64,000 nt of DNA, from positions 96,881 through 160,880 of the forward strand of contig NZ_RKLY01000002.1 in the NCBI RefSeq assembly GCF_004745525.1. The letters run 5' to 3'. The position numbers were made by a program, and so were the translations under genes. Position 1 is the stretch's first letter, and each line of letters starts with the position of its first letter. This document shows positions 1 to 9,421 of this stretch, piece by piece. Under the pieces are notes generated by a model that saw nothing but the letters and a program-made list of their open reading frames with translations, was not told the origin of the DNA and made no database searches. This DNA comes from Companilactobacillus suantsaicola (GTDB lineage: Bacteria; Bacillota; Bacilli; Lactobacillales; Lactobacillaceae).

Positions 1-93
1 TTTTTGATGACAATCACAACAGAAATAATCTATCTGAGAATTGGCTTCTCTTGCAACGATTAACTTTCCCGATTCATTCAAAGCTGCATACAT
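1..93 (-). CDS. coiA: Competence protein CoiA, N-terminal part (cut by window edge)
   Basis: The 31 codons read on the minus strand from ATG at 93 run off the window. The peptide begins MYAALNESGKLIVAREANSQ and then has a Cys-Cys-Asp-Cys-His cluster (residues 26-30), matching the zinc-binding start of CoiA, a cytoplasmic protein needed for recombination of transforming DNA. A GGGGTGG ribosome site precedes the ATG. Position directly downstream of mecA in the same direction is the usual lactobacillar order. Only the first tenth is visible, so the call rests on the N-terminus and the neighbour. Confidence 0.72.
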   Translation of the reverse strand, partial: MYAALNESGKLIVAREANSQIDYFCCDCHQK

Positions 94-120
94 TTTTACC
101 ACCCCAAGTAAAAATTACGC

Positions 121-147
121 AAAAAAAAATCAACCCGCAGGCTGATT
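121..147 (-). terminator. Rho-independent terminator of mecA
   Basis: On the minus strand an 8-bp stem (AATCAGCC with GGTTGATT, one G-T pair) is followed by a run of nine T. It starts two bases after the mecA stop codon, so coiA is probably transcribed from its own promoter or by readthrough. Confidence 0.75.
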
Positions 148-148
148 T

Positions 149-814
149 CTATTTTCCAAAATAATATCTTGTTAGTTCCAAAGCTGTCTTCTTCATGATC
201 TCTTTACCATATTCTGAAAGAACAGCTGCAGTAACTTTTGTCTTAAAACTATATTCACTTAGCAATGCCAAAACATCGCTATAACTCATTTCATGCATTT
301 CATCTGTAAACAAAATCAATTGTAAATAATACTTGTCTTGATATTCCCAAAGATTGGAGATACCACTTTCCAAGTGTAGTAAATCAGCCAATTGGACATA
401 GTCCTCAAAGTCCTTAAATTCAACAATAATTGTTTTCGTAGGTGTATCCGGGTCGTTCAGATATGGTGCGGTGTCACTATCATATTCTTCCGTGCCCATT
501 TTTGCCTCATTATTATGATTATTAACGACTGAACCTTGTAGCCCATTTAATGGCAATGAACCTGAATCCTCAGAATCATCACTCTTACTGATCAACAATT
601 CCAAACCTTCTTTGTTTGGCATTATTTGGAAAGTAACAGGTTCATTATTCGTAAAGACATGATCCTTATCAACTTCATCCAAAATACTGTAGAAGAACGT
701 TTCAATTTGCTTTTTATTACCCAACAAATCTAGGACTGTTACCCCTCGTTCTTGTAAATCTTCTGTACTAAGAATGACTCTGATTGTATTCTCATTAAGT
801 CGATCCATTTCCAT
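149..814 (-). CDS. mecA: Adaptor protein MecA
   Basis: MecA is the adaptor that hands substrates such as ComK/ComX-type regulators to the ClpC ATPase and so restrains competence. The 222-residue protein starts MEMDRLNENTIRVILS, the typical MecA N-terminal substrate-binding domain. An acidic low-complexity linker follows (about residues 85-130) and then the C-terminal ClpC-binding domain (TIIVEFKDFEDYVQLADLL region). I chose ATG 814 over 817 and over the far upstream 856 because the GAGGTG ribosome site is six bases before it and MecA proteins begin at this MEM. Spx, a Clp-controlled regulator, lies 3.3 kb away. Confidence 0.92.
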   Translation of the reverse strand: MEMDRLNENTIRVILSTEDLQERGVTVLDLLGNKKQIETFFYSILDEVDKDHVFTNNEPVTFQIMPNKEGLELLISKSDDSEDSGSLPLNGLQGSVVNNHNNEAKMGTEEYDSDTAPYLNDPDTPTKTIIVEFKDFEDYVQLADLLHLESGISNLWEYQDKYYLQLILFTDEMHEMSYSDVLALLSEYSFKTKVTAAVLSEYGKEIMKKTALELTRYYFGK

Positions 815-946
815 CATAGTCACCTCAATTCTGTATCTACATTCTAACAGTCTCAAAAACTATTTCAACTATCATATATCGATAATTTTAGCCATTGAAT
901 TAATATACTAAATACAGAAATGTTAGTCAAAAATAATGACTTATTT

Positions 947-3325
947 TTAGAGGCTATCAACTAAAGACCATTTCAATGAGGTCGAATACGTCCCCCGCTG
1001 AACCGCCTGTCCACGCATATTCAACAACAAACCTTTATCTTTATCCCATTCTAAGACACTCTCACCCGTTGGAAAATCACCAATGGAAACAACGTTTGGA
1101 GTCTCAGAAATTTTTGTATCTTGATTATATTTATTCCGAAAGATCAGTGCATCATTCAAAACCGAACCTTCATCATTAGTGAAAGGAGTTTCCATCTGCA
1201 GAGTCAAATATGCGTGATAGGACTTTAATGGATAAGAATTATTCTCAATTTTTACTTGCATAGTATCTTGTCGTGAAATCACGCCTGAAAATGGTGTGAC
1301 AACTCCGAAATCAACATCTGGCACTTCTAGACTCAAGCTCTCATATGGTTGTTGTTGTCTAACAAAGGTCTGTGCAGCGTGTCCCGGCGTCGCATATTCA
1401 GCAGTCAAATCGCTAGTGGTCAACAATAGACTCCCCAGAGGGTTAAAATCAGTCCCACCTCTTGAATAGTCAACATTTTGCCACCGATCACTGATAGAAA
1501 TATTGCCACCACTGCCAGGGATAGCTAGACCGGCTTTGGCCTCAGGAAAATTCATGTCTTCAGTGATAAAGGAATTACTACCAAGAGCTATTTTCCATAT
1601 GTTAGGACTTCCAGAACTAAACGAGTCTGTATTAGTTACTTTTCTCATATCCCAATTAGATAGATCATAAGATGTAATTTTAGACGTGCCAGTTAACATA
1701 TCTGAAATATTGGTTACATTAGAAGTATCAAAGCCCCAAATATCAGCATCAGCCAAATTAGAGTTAGTGCTAAACATTTTCGAAAGATTTTTAGCACTAC
1801 TAGTTTTCCAACCTGATAGATCACAACTCACTAATTTAGAACAACTGGCAAACATTGAACTAAAATTTTCTACTGCTGAAACGTTCCAATTCTTAACAAA
1901 ATCAATATCCGTGAAGGTATTTTGAGAAAACATTGACGACATTGATGTAACACTAGAAGTGTCCCAATTAGATAGATTTGCCATCTTAAAATCTAAGAGT
2001 TTAGTACCTGAAAACATTCTATCCATATTTTTCACTTTGGAAGTATCAAAGATTTCTAATAAAGTTTTCAATTTTGCACATCCCGAAAACATGCCTGCTG
2101 CATTTTCTAAACTAGATGTATCCCAATTGCTTAAATCAAGCTTATCAAATGCGCATCCCAGAAAAATTTGACTGGCGTTTTGGACTTTCCCAGTATTTAA
2201 ATCGCTCAAACCTGCTACTTCAATTAATTTACTATCATTCTGGAACATATTAGACATATCCGTGACATTGGAAGTATTCCATTTAGACAAATCCAAACTG
2301 GTAACATTGGACAAACCAGACAAAGTACCTGACATATCAGTAACGTTAGAAGTGTTCCAATTAACAATGTCAGGTAATTCAGATAAATTCAGATTCCCAA
2401 ACGTGAAAGACATGTTTTTCACGTTACTAATATTCCAGTTTTCTAATCCTTTAAGGGAATTTATTTTAGTACAATAACGAAATAAATAACTAATATCCGT
2501 CGCATTTTCCATATTCCATTTGGATAAATCAATATCACTTAACTCTTTAGAAGAAAAGAAAAGATTGCTAAAATTAGTCACTTTCGAAACATACCAGTCC
2601 GCAATATCGGCTGTTGTTGTCAGAGAAGAATTACTAAATATACTATCTAAATTATTAACTTTGCTAGTATTAAAATTTTTTAAACCAACTATATTAGCCG
2701 AAACGTTATAAAACATTCCCGACATATCAGTAACATTTTCCGTTTTAAAGTTGGAAACATCTAAATTTCCCGCCAAATTCTTCGCTTTAGAAAACATATT
2801 TGAAAGATCAATTGCCGCTGAAGTATCTAAATTTTCAATACCAACTATTTCCTGCAACTTACTAAGATTGCTATCATTAAAAGCAAACATTTTCGAAAAA
2901 TCAGTAACTTCAGAAGTATCAAGATTAGTCACATCAATCGTTGTCGCCTGCGTCAAATCATAAAACAAACTATTAGAGTTTTGGTTAGCCTTAACTCCTG
3001 GTTCAACAACTACACTAGTAATCGACTTAGAAAAACTATTCCAGTTTCCAATTTCTTTCCCCAATTCACCAGCATAAATAGTGAGTTGACCGTCAGCATT
3101 AATATCCCAATTACACGTCCCAAATGTGCCATTGGCAATTGAAAGAGTTGAAAATGATTTCTGTTCTACAAGGTTACTTTGAACTAACGAATCTAGGTTC
3201 GTGAGAGAATCAGCTTTAACGACTCCGTGCCCCAAAAATAAGAGTCCAAAGCTGAACTGCACTCCAAAGAAAACCCTAAAAAATGGACCGATACGTTTTT
3301 TCCTAAATTCTCTCAAGAAGAACAT
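947..3325 (-). CDS. DUF285 (BspA-like) repeat surface protein with WxL-like C-terminus
   Basis: About 792 residues. A basic N-terminus (LREFRKKR) and a hydrophobic stretch ending in VKADS form a signal peptide. Residues about 110-610 are about twenty degenerate repeats of 22-25 residues built on the motif NWDTSNVTDMSxMF, the DUF285/BspA leucine-rich-like repeat of secreted surface proteins. The last 200 residues form a beta-rich domain ending YSTSLKWSLVDSL, which resembles the C-terminal motif of WxL domains that bind peptidoglycan non-covalently. No LPxTG motif or membrane anchor is present. Start ATG 3325 has AGGGG nine bases upstream. Probable adhesin; the ligand is unknown. Confidence 0.85.
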   Translation of the reverse strand: MFFLREFRKKRIGPFFRVFFGVQFSFGLLFLGHGVVKADSLTNLDSLVQSNLVEQKSFSTLSIANGTFGTCNWDINADGQLTIYAGELGKEIGNWNSFSKSITSVVVEPGVKANQNSNSLFYDLTQATTIDVTNLDTSEVTDFSKMFAFNDSNLSKLQEIVGIENLDTSAAIDLSNMFSKAKNLAGNLDVSNFKTENVTDMSGMFYNVSANIVGLKNFNTSKVNNLDSIFSNSSLTTTADIADWYVSKVTNFSNLFFSSKELSDIDLSKWNMENATDISYLFRYCTKINSLKGLENWNISNVKNMSFTFGNLNLSELPDIVNWNTSNVTDMSGTLSGLSNVTSLDLSKWNTSNVTDMSNMFQNDSKLIEVAGLSDLNTGKVQNASQIFLGCAFDKLDLSNWDTSSLENAAGMFSGCAKLKTLLEIFDTSKVKNMDRMFSGTKLLDFKMANLSNWDTSSVTSMSSMFSQNTFTDIDFVKNWNVSAVENFSSMFASCSKLVSCDLSGWKTSSAKNLSKMFSTNSNLADADIWGFDTSNVTNISDMLTGTSKITSYDLSNWDMRKVTNTDSFSSGSPNIWKIALGSNSFITEDMNFPEAKAGLAIPGSGGNISISDRWQNVDYSRGGTDFNPLGSLLLTTSDLTAEYATPGHAAQTFVRQQQPYESLSLEVPDVDFGVVTPFSGVISRQDTMQVKIENNSYPLKSYHAYLTLQMETPFTNDEGSVLNDALIFRNKYNQDTKISETPNVVSIGDFPTGESVLEWDKDKGLLLNMRGQAVQRGTYSTSLKWSLVDSL

Positions 3326-3460
3326 TACACTCAACCCCTATTGTATTTTTACCAAATAATACAACATTTATTTGTCTAAACATACTTAGTTTTAATAAAA
3401 TATTTTATTTCTTTTTGATTATATTTCTAAAAAATATTTTATTTTAGGAATGTGTTCTAT

Positions 3461-3510
3461 AACTTGGTTAGTGTAAGATGCCGTCTTCCACAATAGCTCT
3501 GGATAGCCTC
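3461..3510 (-). repeat. Family A repeat, 3' fragment
   Basis: Contains the family A end signature (GTGGAAGACGGCAT followed by ACACTAACCAA on the minus strand) and one P1 arm (GCTCTGGATAGC on the plus strand), but no partner arm or internal hairpins. It is a truncated copy. Confidence 0.6.
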
Positions 3511-3520
3511 TTTAAATCCA

Positions 3521-3600
3521 AAAAAACAGCATCCATTCCTGACACGTAAAAAAACTGATTTACAATCAATTACGTTCTAGGAATAGACGCTGTTATTTTT
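3521..3600. terminator. Long hairpin flanked by A and T runs, probable bidirectional terminator
   Basis: Nested arms AACAGC/GCTGTT, ATTCCT/AGGAAT and ACGTAA/TTACGT pair across 3525-3594. An A run lies on one side and T-rich sequence on the other. It sits in the 715-base gap between the surface-protein promoter side and the spx end. The remaining bases 3601-3800 show no gene. Confidence 0.5.
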
Positions 3601-3804
3601 ATACTAATAGATACCTCTTTTGTGAAGAATCGGTACGCTACACTCCATTACCAAATAGAACAGTACTCCCTTTGCAAGAGCTGTTTACCAAAATAGCGTG
3701 ACACTAACTCAAAAATCCAATTCAATAAAAATAAAAACATAGGTTAATTCCAACAGAGCACCTATTTTTAAAAGAATGGAAAATAACTAAACCATAGATC
3801 CGTT

Positions 3805-3972
3805 ATTCAGCACCGGAGCAACAAAGCTGATGGGCTCAGATGTGAAATTATTCTTAGCAATTTATTGCTTAGAATAAGGTCGAGCTTTGAGATTTTTCCG
3901 GGCTTGAAAAAGCTCAAAGTCGGCCCACATCGTTCCAGCCCAATCAGCTTTGTTGCGGAGGAGCGGCATACT
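3805..3972 (+). repeat. Family A structured repeat, copy A2
   Basis: P1 arms CAACAAAGCTGAT-GGGC and GCCCAATCAGCTTTGTTG enclose P2 (GATGTG/CACATC), hairpin P3 (TTATTCTTAGCAA, loop TTTA, TTGCTTAGAATAA, one T-T mismatch) and hairpin P4 (CTTTGAG-A-TTTTTC with GAAAAA-G-CTCAAAG, one A-G mismatch). The conserved family words CTCAG, CGTTCCAG and GCGGAGGA are present. About 45 bases upstream are homologous to the flank of copy A9 at 59.37 kb. Confidence 0.8.
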
Positions 3973-3994
3973 TAATCCAACATCCCAAAAGAGC

Positions 3995-4031
3995 AAAAAA
4001 AAAGACCACCCTCCGAAAAAGAAAGTGATCT
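3995..4031 (-). terminator. Terminator of spx
   Basis: On the minus strand AGATCAC pairs with GTGGTCT, followed by nine T, ten bases after the spx stop codon. Confidence 0.6.
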
Positions 4032-4040
4032 GCTTATATT

Positions 4041-4439
4041 TTATAATCCAGCCATTAATTGAGCCTTTTGAAGTTCCATAGTTCTGACACTTCTAGGCAA
4101 GAATCTTCTAATTTCATCTTCGTTAAAGCCAACTTGAAGACGTTTGTCATCCATGATAATTGGACGTTTTAGTAAACCAGGATTTGTTTGAACTAAATCT
4201 AACAATTGATCAATTGTTAAATCATCCAAATTAACCTTTAGGTTTTGGAATGCCTTTGAACGTGTTGAAATAATTTCTTCAGTACCATTCTCAGTCATTT
4301 GTAAAACTTGTTTAATTTCTTGCTTATTTAAAGGTTCTGAGTAAATGTTTCTTTCTTTGTAAGGAATGTCATGTTGTTCAAGCCAAGCCTTAGCTTTACG
4401 ACATGATGTGCAACTTGGAGATGTATAAATGGTAACCAT
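4041..4439 (-). CDS. spx: Transcriptional regulator Spx
   Basis: A 132-residue ArsC/thioredoxin-fold protein that binds the RNA polymerase alpha C-terminal domain and redirects transcription under thiol stress. The redox switch CTSC is at residues 10-13, and the RPI motif (KRPIIMDD) is near residue 93. Length is that of the family. ATG 4439 has GGAGAG upstream. Spx is normally kept low by Clp proteolysis, and mecA and clpE are in the same window. Stand-alone gene. Confidence 0.95.
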   Translation of the reverse strand: MVTIYTSPSCTSCRKAKAWLEQHDIPYKERNIYSEPLNKQEIKQVLQMTENGTEEIISTRSKAFQNLKVNLDDLTIDQLLDLVQTNPGLLKRPIIMDDKRLQVGFNEDEIRRFLPRSVRTMELQKAQLMAGL

Positions 4440-4696
4440 ATATAATCTCTCCTTTCCTGTGTAGTATCAAACTCTTTAAATACATAACTATTGTAACTTA
4501 ATGTAAGCGTAAAATCTACACTTTTCACGAAAAAGTTACGAATATTTGTTCGAAACTGATTGTGTTGTGAAAACACGTACCCGAGAAATGGCTATTTATG
4601 TAAAATATTCACAAATAAAATAATTTACTACTTATTCACTTCATTAGTTATAATTTATATCACTTTCAATGAAAGTAAAATCCTTAGTTCAAGCCA

Positions 4697-5422
4697 TTAC
4701 ACTTCAATTTCTAGTCCTTGGAAGGCATGAACTACTGGAATATCACCAGCATATTTTTGTGACTGTTTTAACATAACTTCGACATCAACCGTTTGTGGTA
4801 AGTGACTGATCATTAGGCGTTTAACTTGTGCATCTTTAGCTAAAGTTCCAGCTTCTTTAGTATTCAAGTGCCACTTTCTACCAGTAACATCTTCTGGAAA
4901 ATTAGTATCTGCAATTAATAAATCAGCATCACGGCTAAAATCAACCAAGCCATCAAAGTACGTAGTGTCCGCGGTGTAGACGATAACTTTGCCATCACTA
5001 TTAGTAATTCGCATTGCGTACGCTGGGACGGGATGAACAGTTCTCATAAATTCGAATTTCAAACCTTCGATTTGAGATGGTTCATAATCATTATAGGCAA
5101 TCCCTTTTGTAGCATTTGATTCTGTCAATTGTGCAAAGTTGACAAAATCTTGCGTATGACCATAAATAGGAAGTGGGTTTTCTTTCTTGGCTGCGAGCCA
5201 ATTATACTGAAGAACTCCGACATCTGCTGTATGATCATGGTGATAGTGTGAAAGAACAACGGCATCTAAATCTGTTGGTTTCATGTAACTTGCTAGTGAG
5301 TTCAAGACACCACTACCACAATCAATCAACAAACTCTTATCGTCATTTCGCAGTAAGTACCCGGACGTACCGATACCATTGTACGGATACCCACCGTAAA
5401 AACCTAAAACTGTAACTAACAT
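4697..5422 (-). CDS. MBL-fold metal-dependent hydrolase (YhfI-like)
   Basis: A 241-residue metallo-beta-lactamase-fold protein. The zinc motif HYHHDH (HxHxDH) is near residue 60, with further ligands at VHPVPA, the TADT aspartate and a late SHLP. It resembles the YhfI / RNase Z-like branch; the substrate cannot be read from sequence. I start it at ATG 5422 because GGAGG lies six bases upstream and the protein then begins MLVTVLGFYGGYP, the normal first strand. The longer frame to 5473 has no ribosome site. It is divergent from the next gene with only 43 bases between starts. Confidence 0.85.
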   Translation of the reverse strand: MLVTVLGFYGGYPYNGIGTSGYLLRNDDKSLLIDCGSGVLNSLASYMKPTDLDAVVLSHYHHDHTADVGVLQYNWLAAKKENPLPIYGHTQDFVNFAQLTESNATKGIAYNDYEPSQIEGLKFEFMRTVHPVPAYAMRITNSDGKVIVYTADTTYFDGLVDFSRDADLLIADTNFPEDVTGRKWHLNTKEAGTLAKDAQVKRLMISHLPQTVDVEVMLKQSQKYAGDIPVVHAFQGLEIEV

Positions 5423-5465
5423 AGAAAACCTCCAAAAAAATTTAATTGAAAGGATTTCAATAATT

Positions 5466-5921
5466 ATGAACATAACATTAAAGCTAGGTACATATCTATT
5501 TTTAAAGAGTCAGCAAACTTCTGCTGATACTTTATTAAAACCCTTATTTAGTACTAATGCAGACCATCTTTTAATAAAAAAAATATCCGCTTTTGCGCAA
5601 TACCGTAATATCAACGGTTTCTACGATCCACTCAATAAGTTATATTCCTTGACTTACATGAAATTCAATCCTGATCAGGCAAAACTTTTTGAGAATAAAT
5701 TGTTCAGTCCCCATCAATACTCCTTTAATTCTACCGCAACAGCTATCTATCAAAAAAGTGATAGTCCTAGAGAATATTTAATTACTAAAACTTTTGGAAC
5801 TGACAAACAGATCAAAGAATGGAACAAACAACTGCAATTAGAAGTTCAGACCCAAATTCAGGGAACTGACGAAGAAGACTTCGGCTTCTTTACTAAAAGT
5901 TATTCGGTACTCACTGACTAA
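5466..5921 (+). CDS. Hypothetical protein, 151 aa
   Basis: Not recognised. It starts at ATG 5466 behind AAAGGA and encodes a soluble protein of mixed composition without signal peptide or membrane segment. Its last 11 bases overlap the end of the convergent ABC permease gene. The coding region is real-looking (good ribosome site, no overlap with a larger frame), but no domain or motif supports a function. Confidence 0.6.
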   Translation: MNITLKLGTYLFLKSQQTSADTLLKPLFSTNADHLLIKKISAFAQYRNINGFYDPLNKLYSLTYMKFNPDQAKLFENKLFSPHQYSFNSTATAIYQKSDSPREYLITKTFGTDKQIKEWNKQLQLEVQTQIQGTDEEDFGFFTKSYSVLTD

Positions 5922-7905
5922 ACTTTTTTTTGATGCCGTGCCAAGAGATTTGATAACTAACTACTCCAAACAAACAATACATTGCCACATAGCCACCATA
6001 GATCAGCAACAATTTTTTCGGCAACTTCAGAGAAAATGACAGACTGGCACTGATTGTCTGTACTAAAGCGAAAATTAACGGAATTAAGAAAGTTAAAGTA
6101 TTTTCCTTGCGGACGATTCCTTTGATTTCAGTTTCCTCAACCCCAATTTTTTGCAGTGTCCGCAGTTGTCTTGATTGATAATCATCCCGTAACAAAATCC
6201 GTAACGTCAAAACGCTCCCTAAGGCAATTAAAAGCGCCACACTGAAGAGTGACACTATGAATAAGAAGAATCCTCCAACCTGATTGAATTGCTTCTTAAA
6301 GCCGCCTTGACGCATGAAACCAATTTGAGTATAAACATTGTGATCATAAGTTTCGGGTTCTTTTTTGATAATCTCAATCGAAGAATTTTTTAAATTTGAA
6401 TTGTAGTTAACTTTTAAAAAGTAATCACCCCGACGTTTTTCCAGGTGCTTTATTTGTTTGGCATTGAGTCGATCTCCCTTTTTAAATTTCCAGCCATAAA
6501 GTGTGTCGTTAATTTCTGCCGGTAAACTTTGATAATACTTATCAGGTACGATCATAATCGAGCCATAATGCATTGTTGATCCATAAGGAAAGGAATTTCC
6601 AATTTTGGCTTTAGCAATTAGTGGAGCGTTTTTAACTTCGATATTATATGCTTTTTGGGGTTCATCATTTATAGAACCTGAATTGTACCGTATCATCAAA
6701 TATTCATTACTCTTGACTTTAGGATTCCACTTTTGAATTCGTTTTGGCAAGGCCAAGTAATCTGAATGCGACATGAAAGTCATTGGTTGATGAACCACGG
6801 TTTTATCACTTTCCTTATAATAAGAGGCCAAACTAATTTTTACATCCGTTTGATACTCACCAACAATATTGGCTTTACTTTTCTTCAACTCTTGACGAAC
6901 CGTTTTGACAGTATTTTGATCAGCCGACAATTCAAATGGATAAATTGTGTTGTAATTGTGATAAACCTGTTGATAACCATAATAACAAAAAGTTAGTAGT
7001 ACTAAAGCCATTGCAGACAATTCCGTCACAAACCACAATGTCGAAATATTTTGAAAAAGTCGTTCTTTTAAATATTTAAACGAAAAAATATTGATTCCTG
7101 AATATGCTACTGAACGAATCTTTTGTAAAAAATTCAAAATCGTTGGTAAAAAACCAAAATAAACTAAATAAGTTCCAAAAACATCGGCGATTAAAATGAA
7201 GAGAATTTCTGCCATTGGCTTAGGTGAATAGCCAATCGAATCAATATCATAAATTAACTGAACTGATCCTACCTGGGCTAAAATCAGTAAGACAATTCCA
7301 AACAAGCCAGCTGGAATTCTCAGCCACCAACGAGCCTTTTTAGCTCTTCTCTTCCCACCTTTTTGGAGAATCCGCATCGTTTTAAAAGCATTGATACCAC
7401 TGAAAAAGATTGTTGAATAAAGAAAAACAGTCAGCAAGTGTCTGGCATCAGCCAAACTAATATACATTAGGAAGTTAAACCTCAAATGCATTAGATAAAA
7501 CAAAACCATGCCTAAGAATTTTTGAAAGACGACCGTTCCTAATAAACCAATTATCCAAGCAAAAAATTGAATGACACTAGTTTGGAAGAAACTTAGCATG
7601 ACCACTACCCAGCGCTGCATCCCTAATTTTTCAAAGGTGATAAATTCATGATGTTGCTGCTTCACAAAGAATCCACCCACATAAACCATGTAGATAACCG
7701 CGCAAAAAGCAAAGACCCAGCTCATCATTATCGAAATATCACCCAAATAACTTCTCCAAGTGGGAATCGCCCGCTTAATTGAAGGATTAGTACTCATAGA
7801 AACCAAAGTCCCATAAATACCAATGGCAAAAGCACACGCCAGGATGTAGATTAAGTAGCTATCACGCATATTGTAAAGTGAGCGTTTAATAATCTTGCGA
7901 TACAT
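5911..7905 (-). CDS. FtsX-like ABC transporter permease (BceB type)
   Basis: About 664 residues. There are ten probable membrane segments: one at the N-terminus, three near residues 55-140, further pairs near 195-270, and the last three in the final 140 residues. A long extracytoplasmic domain (about residues 300-510) sits between, as in BceB/VraE permeases, where it senses and frees cell-wall-active peptides. Start ATG 7905 lies inside the end of the ATPase gene (20-base overlap) behind GGAGG, so the two are translationally coupled. The divergent response regulator/kinase pair completes a Bce module. The inducing peptide is not known. Confidence 0.85.
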   Translation of the reverse strand: MYRKIIKRSLYNMRDSYLIYILACAFAIGIYGTLVSMSTNPSIKRAIPTWRSYLGDISIMMSWVFAFCAVIYMVYVGGFFVKQQHHEFITFEKLGMQRWVVVMLSFFQTSVIQFFAWIIGLLGTVVFQKFLGMVLFYLMHLRFNFLMYISLADARHLLTVFLYSTIFFSGINAFKTMRILQKGGKRRAKKARWWLRIPAGLFGIVLLILAQVGSVQLIYDIDSIGYSPKPMAEILFILIADVFGTYLVYFGFLPTILNFLQKIRSVAYSGINIFSFKYLKERLFQNISTLWFVTELSAMALVLLTFCYYGYQQVYHNYNTIYPFELSADQNTVKTVRQELKKSKANIVGEYQTDVKISLASYYKESDKTVVHQPMTFMSHSDYLALPKRIQKWNPKVKSNEYLMIRYNSGSINDEPQKAYNIEVKNAPLIAKAKIGNSFPYGSTMHYGSIMIVPDKYYQSLPAEINDTLYGWKFKKGDRLNAKQIKHLEKRRGDYFLKVNYNSNLKNSSIEIIKKEPETYDHNVYTQIGFMRQGGFKKQFNQVGGFFLFIVSLFSVALLIALGSVLTLRILLRDDYQSRQLRTLQKIGVEETEIKGIVRKENTLTFLIPLIFALVQTISASLSFSLKLPKKLLLIYGGYVAMYCLFGVVSYQISWHGIKKKFSQ

Positions 7906-8656
7906 TAAAGTAGTTACCTCCACCAATTGTTCGTTGCATATTAATAATTTGTTCGAAAAACTTGTCTCGATTACCTGGATTAACAACTTCAGAGAAAATC
8001 AAACCGTCCTTAATAAAGACCACTCGTTGACAGTAACTAGCTGTAAAAGCATCGTGAGTTGCCATGACAATTGTGGTCTTTTCTCTTTGATTGACCAGCT
8101 GCATGTAATTTAACAAGATTGTCGCTGATTTAGAATCGAGACTTCCGGTCGGTTCATCCGCAAATAAAATTTCTGGACTGTTGATCAAAGCTCGCGCTGC
8201 TGCAACGATCTGTCTTTGTCCGAGTGACAGTTCATCAACATTTCGCTGGGATAATTTTTCGATATTCAAGAGATTCATCATATAATTGAAACGTTCTTCA
8301 ATCAATTTCTTGTGTGAACGGCTCAAAGCGAGTGGTAAAATCACATTTTCTTTAACGTTCAAGGAATCGAGCAACTCAAAACTTTGGTAAATGAAACCCA
8401 TTTTATTACGACGGAATTTCGTCTGCTCGCGGTCGTGTAGTTGCGTGATATCAATGTCGTCGATAATAATTTGTCCGTGGTCTGGGCGTTCGTTGGTTGA
8501 CAACATATTCAACAGCGTCGTTTTACCAGCTCCAGATGGTCCCATAATACCGAGAAATTCGCCATGTTCGACTTCCAAACTGATGTCCTTGATGGCGTGA
8601 ACAGCATTTTTCTTTTTTCCATAATCTTTTGAGATATTCTTTACAACTATTTGCAA
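7886..8656 (-). CDS. ABC transporter ATP-binding protein (BceA type)
   Basis: A 256-residue ATPase: Walker A GPSGAGKT, Q-loop YQSFELLDSL, Walker B ILFADEPTG, H-loop ATHD. The signature reads LSLGQ rather than the usual LSGGQ. I choose TTG 8656 as start because GGAGAAG lies just upstream and the protein then begins QIVVKNISKDYG, the normal first strand; the ATG at 8692 has no ribosome site. It drives the downstream FtsX-type permease and probably forms the sensory complex with the kinase encoded at 9422. Confidence 0.85.
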   Translation of the reverse strand: MQIVVKNISKDYGKKKNAVHAIKDISLEVEHGEFLGIMGPSGAGKTTLLNMLSTNERPDHGQIIIDDIDITQLHDREQTKFRRNKMGFIYQSFELLDSLNVKENVILPLALSRSHKKLIEERFNYMMNLLNIEKLSQRNVDELSLGQRQIVAAARALINSPEILFADEPTGSLDSKSATILLNYMQLVNQREKTTIVMATHDAFTASYCQRVVFIKDGLIFSEVVNPGNRDKFFEQIINMQRTIGGGNYFNVSQDY

Positions 8657-8737
8657 TCTAACTTCTCCAAATTTTAAAAATATTGTTATCATATTATATA
8701 CATAGTGTCTTTATTCTAGCACGGAGGGAATTTTAAT

Positions 8738-9412
8738 ATGTCCAAAATTATGATTATTGAAGATGATCCTTCTATCTCCAAGTTAATCAGTGAAAATCTT
8801 GCCAAGTGGCAAATCGATTCATACGTTACCAAAGATTTTAATAACATCATCGACCAATTCAATGACTACGCTCCTGACTTAGTCTTATTGGATATTAATT
8901 TACCAGTTTACGATGGTTATTATTGGAATCAAGAGATCAGAAAAATTTCTAAAACTCCTATTATCATTATCTCATCTCGTAACTCTAATATGGACCAAAT
9001 TATGGCCATGAATATGGGTGCCGACGATTTTGTGGAAAAACCATTCTCTATCGATATCCTTGTTGCCAAAATCAACGCCCTGTTACGTCGGACTTACGAC
9101 TTCACCAAAAGTACCAGCGATGTGATTGAACACAACGGTTTAAAACTGAATTTGTCGAGTGGTTCAGTTGAGATTGGCGATAATAAAATTGACCTCTCAA
9201 AAAATGAGTACAAGCTTTTACAACGGCTATTAAAGGATCAGGGCAAAATTGTCACGCGTGAACAGTTACTAAACTTCATGTGGGACGACGAGCGTTTCGT
9301 TGATGACAACACTTTGACAGTCAATATCAATCGTTTACGAGGAAAAATCGAAAAATACGGCCTACAAAACTACATCGTTACTAAAGTTGGTCAAGGATAT
9401 ATCATCCCATAG
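8738..9412 (+). CDS. OmpR-family response regulator (BceR-like)
   Basis: A 224-residue two-domain regulator. The receiver domain (1-115) has the acidic pair at residues 9-10, the phosphoacceptor Asp52 in LLDINLP, and a conserved Lys near residue 100. The C-terminal winged helix (about 130-224) ends VGQGYIIP. A strong GGAGGGAA site precedes ATG 8738. It lies head to head with the ABC genes (81 bases between start codons), so the gap must hold the divergent promoters. It most likely activates the transporter in response to the kinase nine bases downstream. Confidence 0.9.
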   Translation: MSKIMIIEDDPSISKLISENLAKWQIDSYVTKDFNNIIDQFNDYAPDLVLLDINLPVYDGYYWNQEIRKISKTPIIIISSRNSNMDQIMAMNMGADDFVEKPFSIDILVAKINALLRRTYDFTKSTSDVIEHNGLKLNLSSGSVEIGDNKIDLSKNEYKLLQRLLKDQGKIVTREQLLNFMWDDERFVDDNTLTVNINRLRGKIEKYGLQNYIVTKVGQGYIIP

Positions 9413-9421
9413 GAGTTAATC

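Noticed and set aside
947..3325. Periodic repeats resembling a CRISPR array
   Set aside because: The period is coding (22-25 codons) with degenerate DUF285 units and no constant repeat or spacers.
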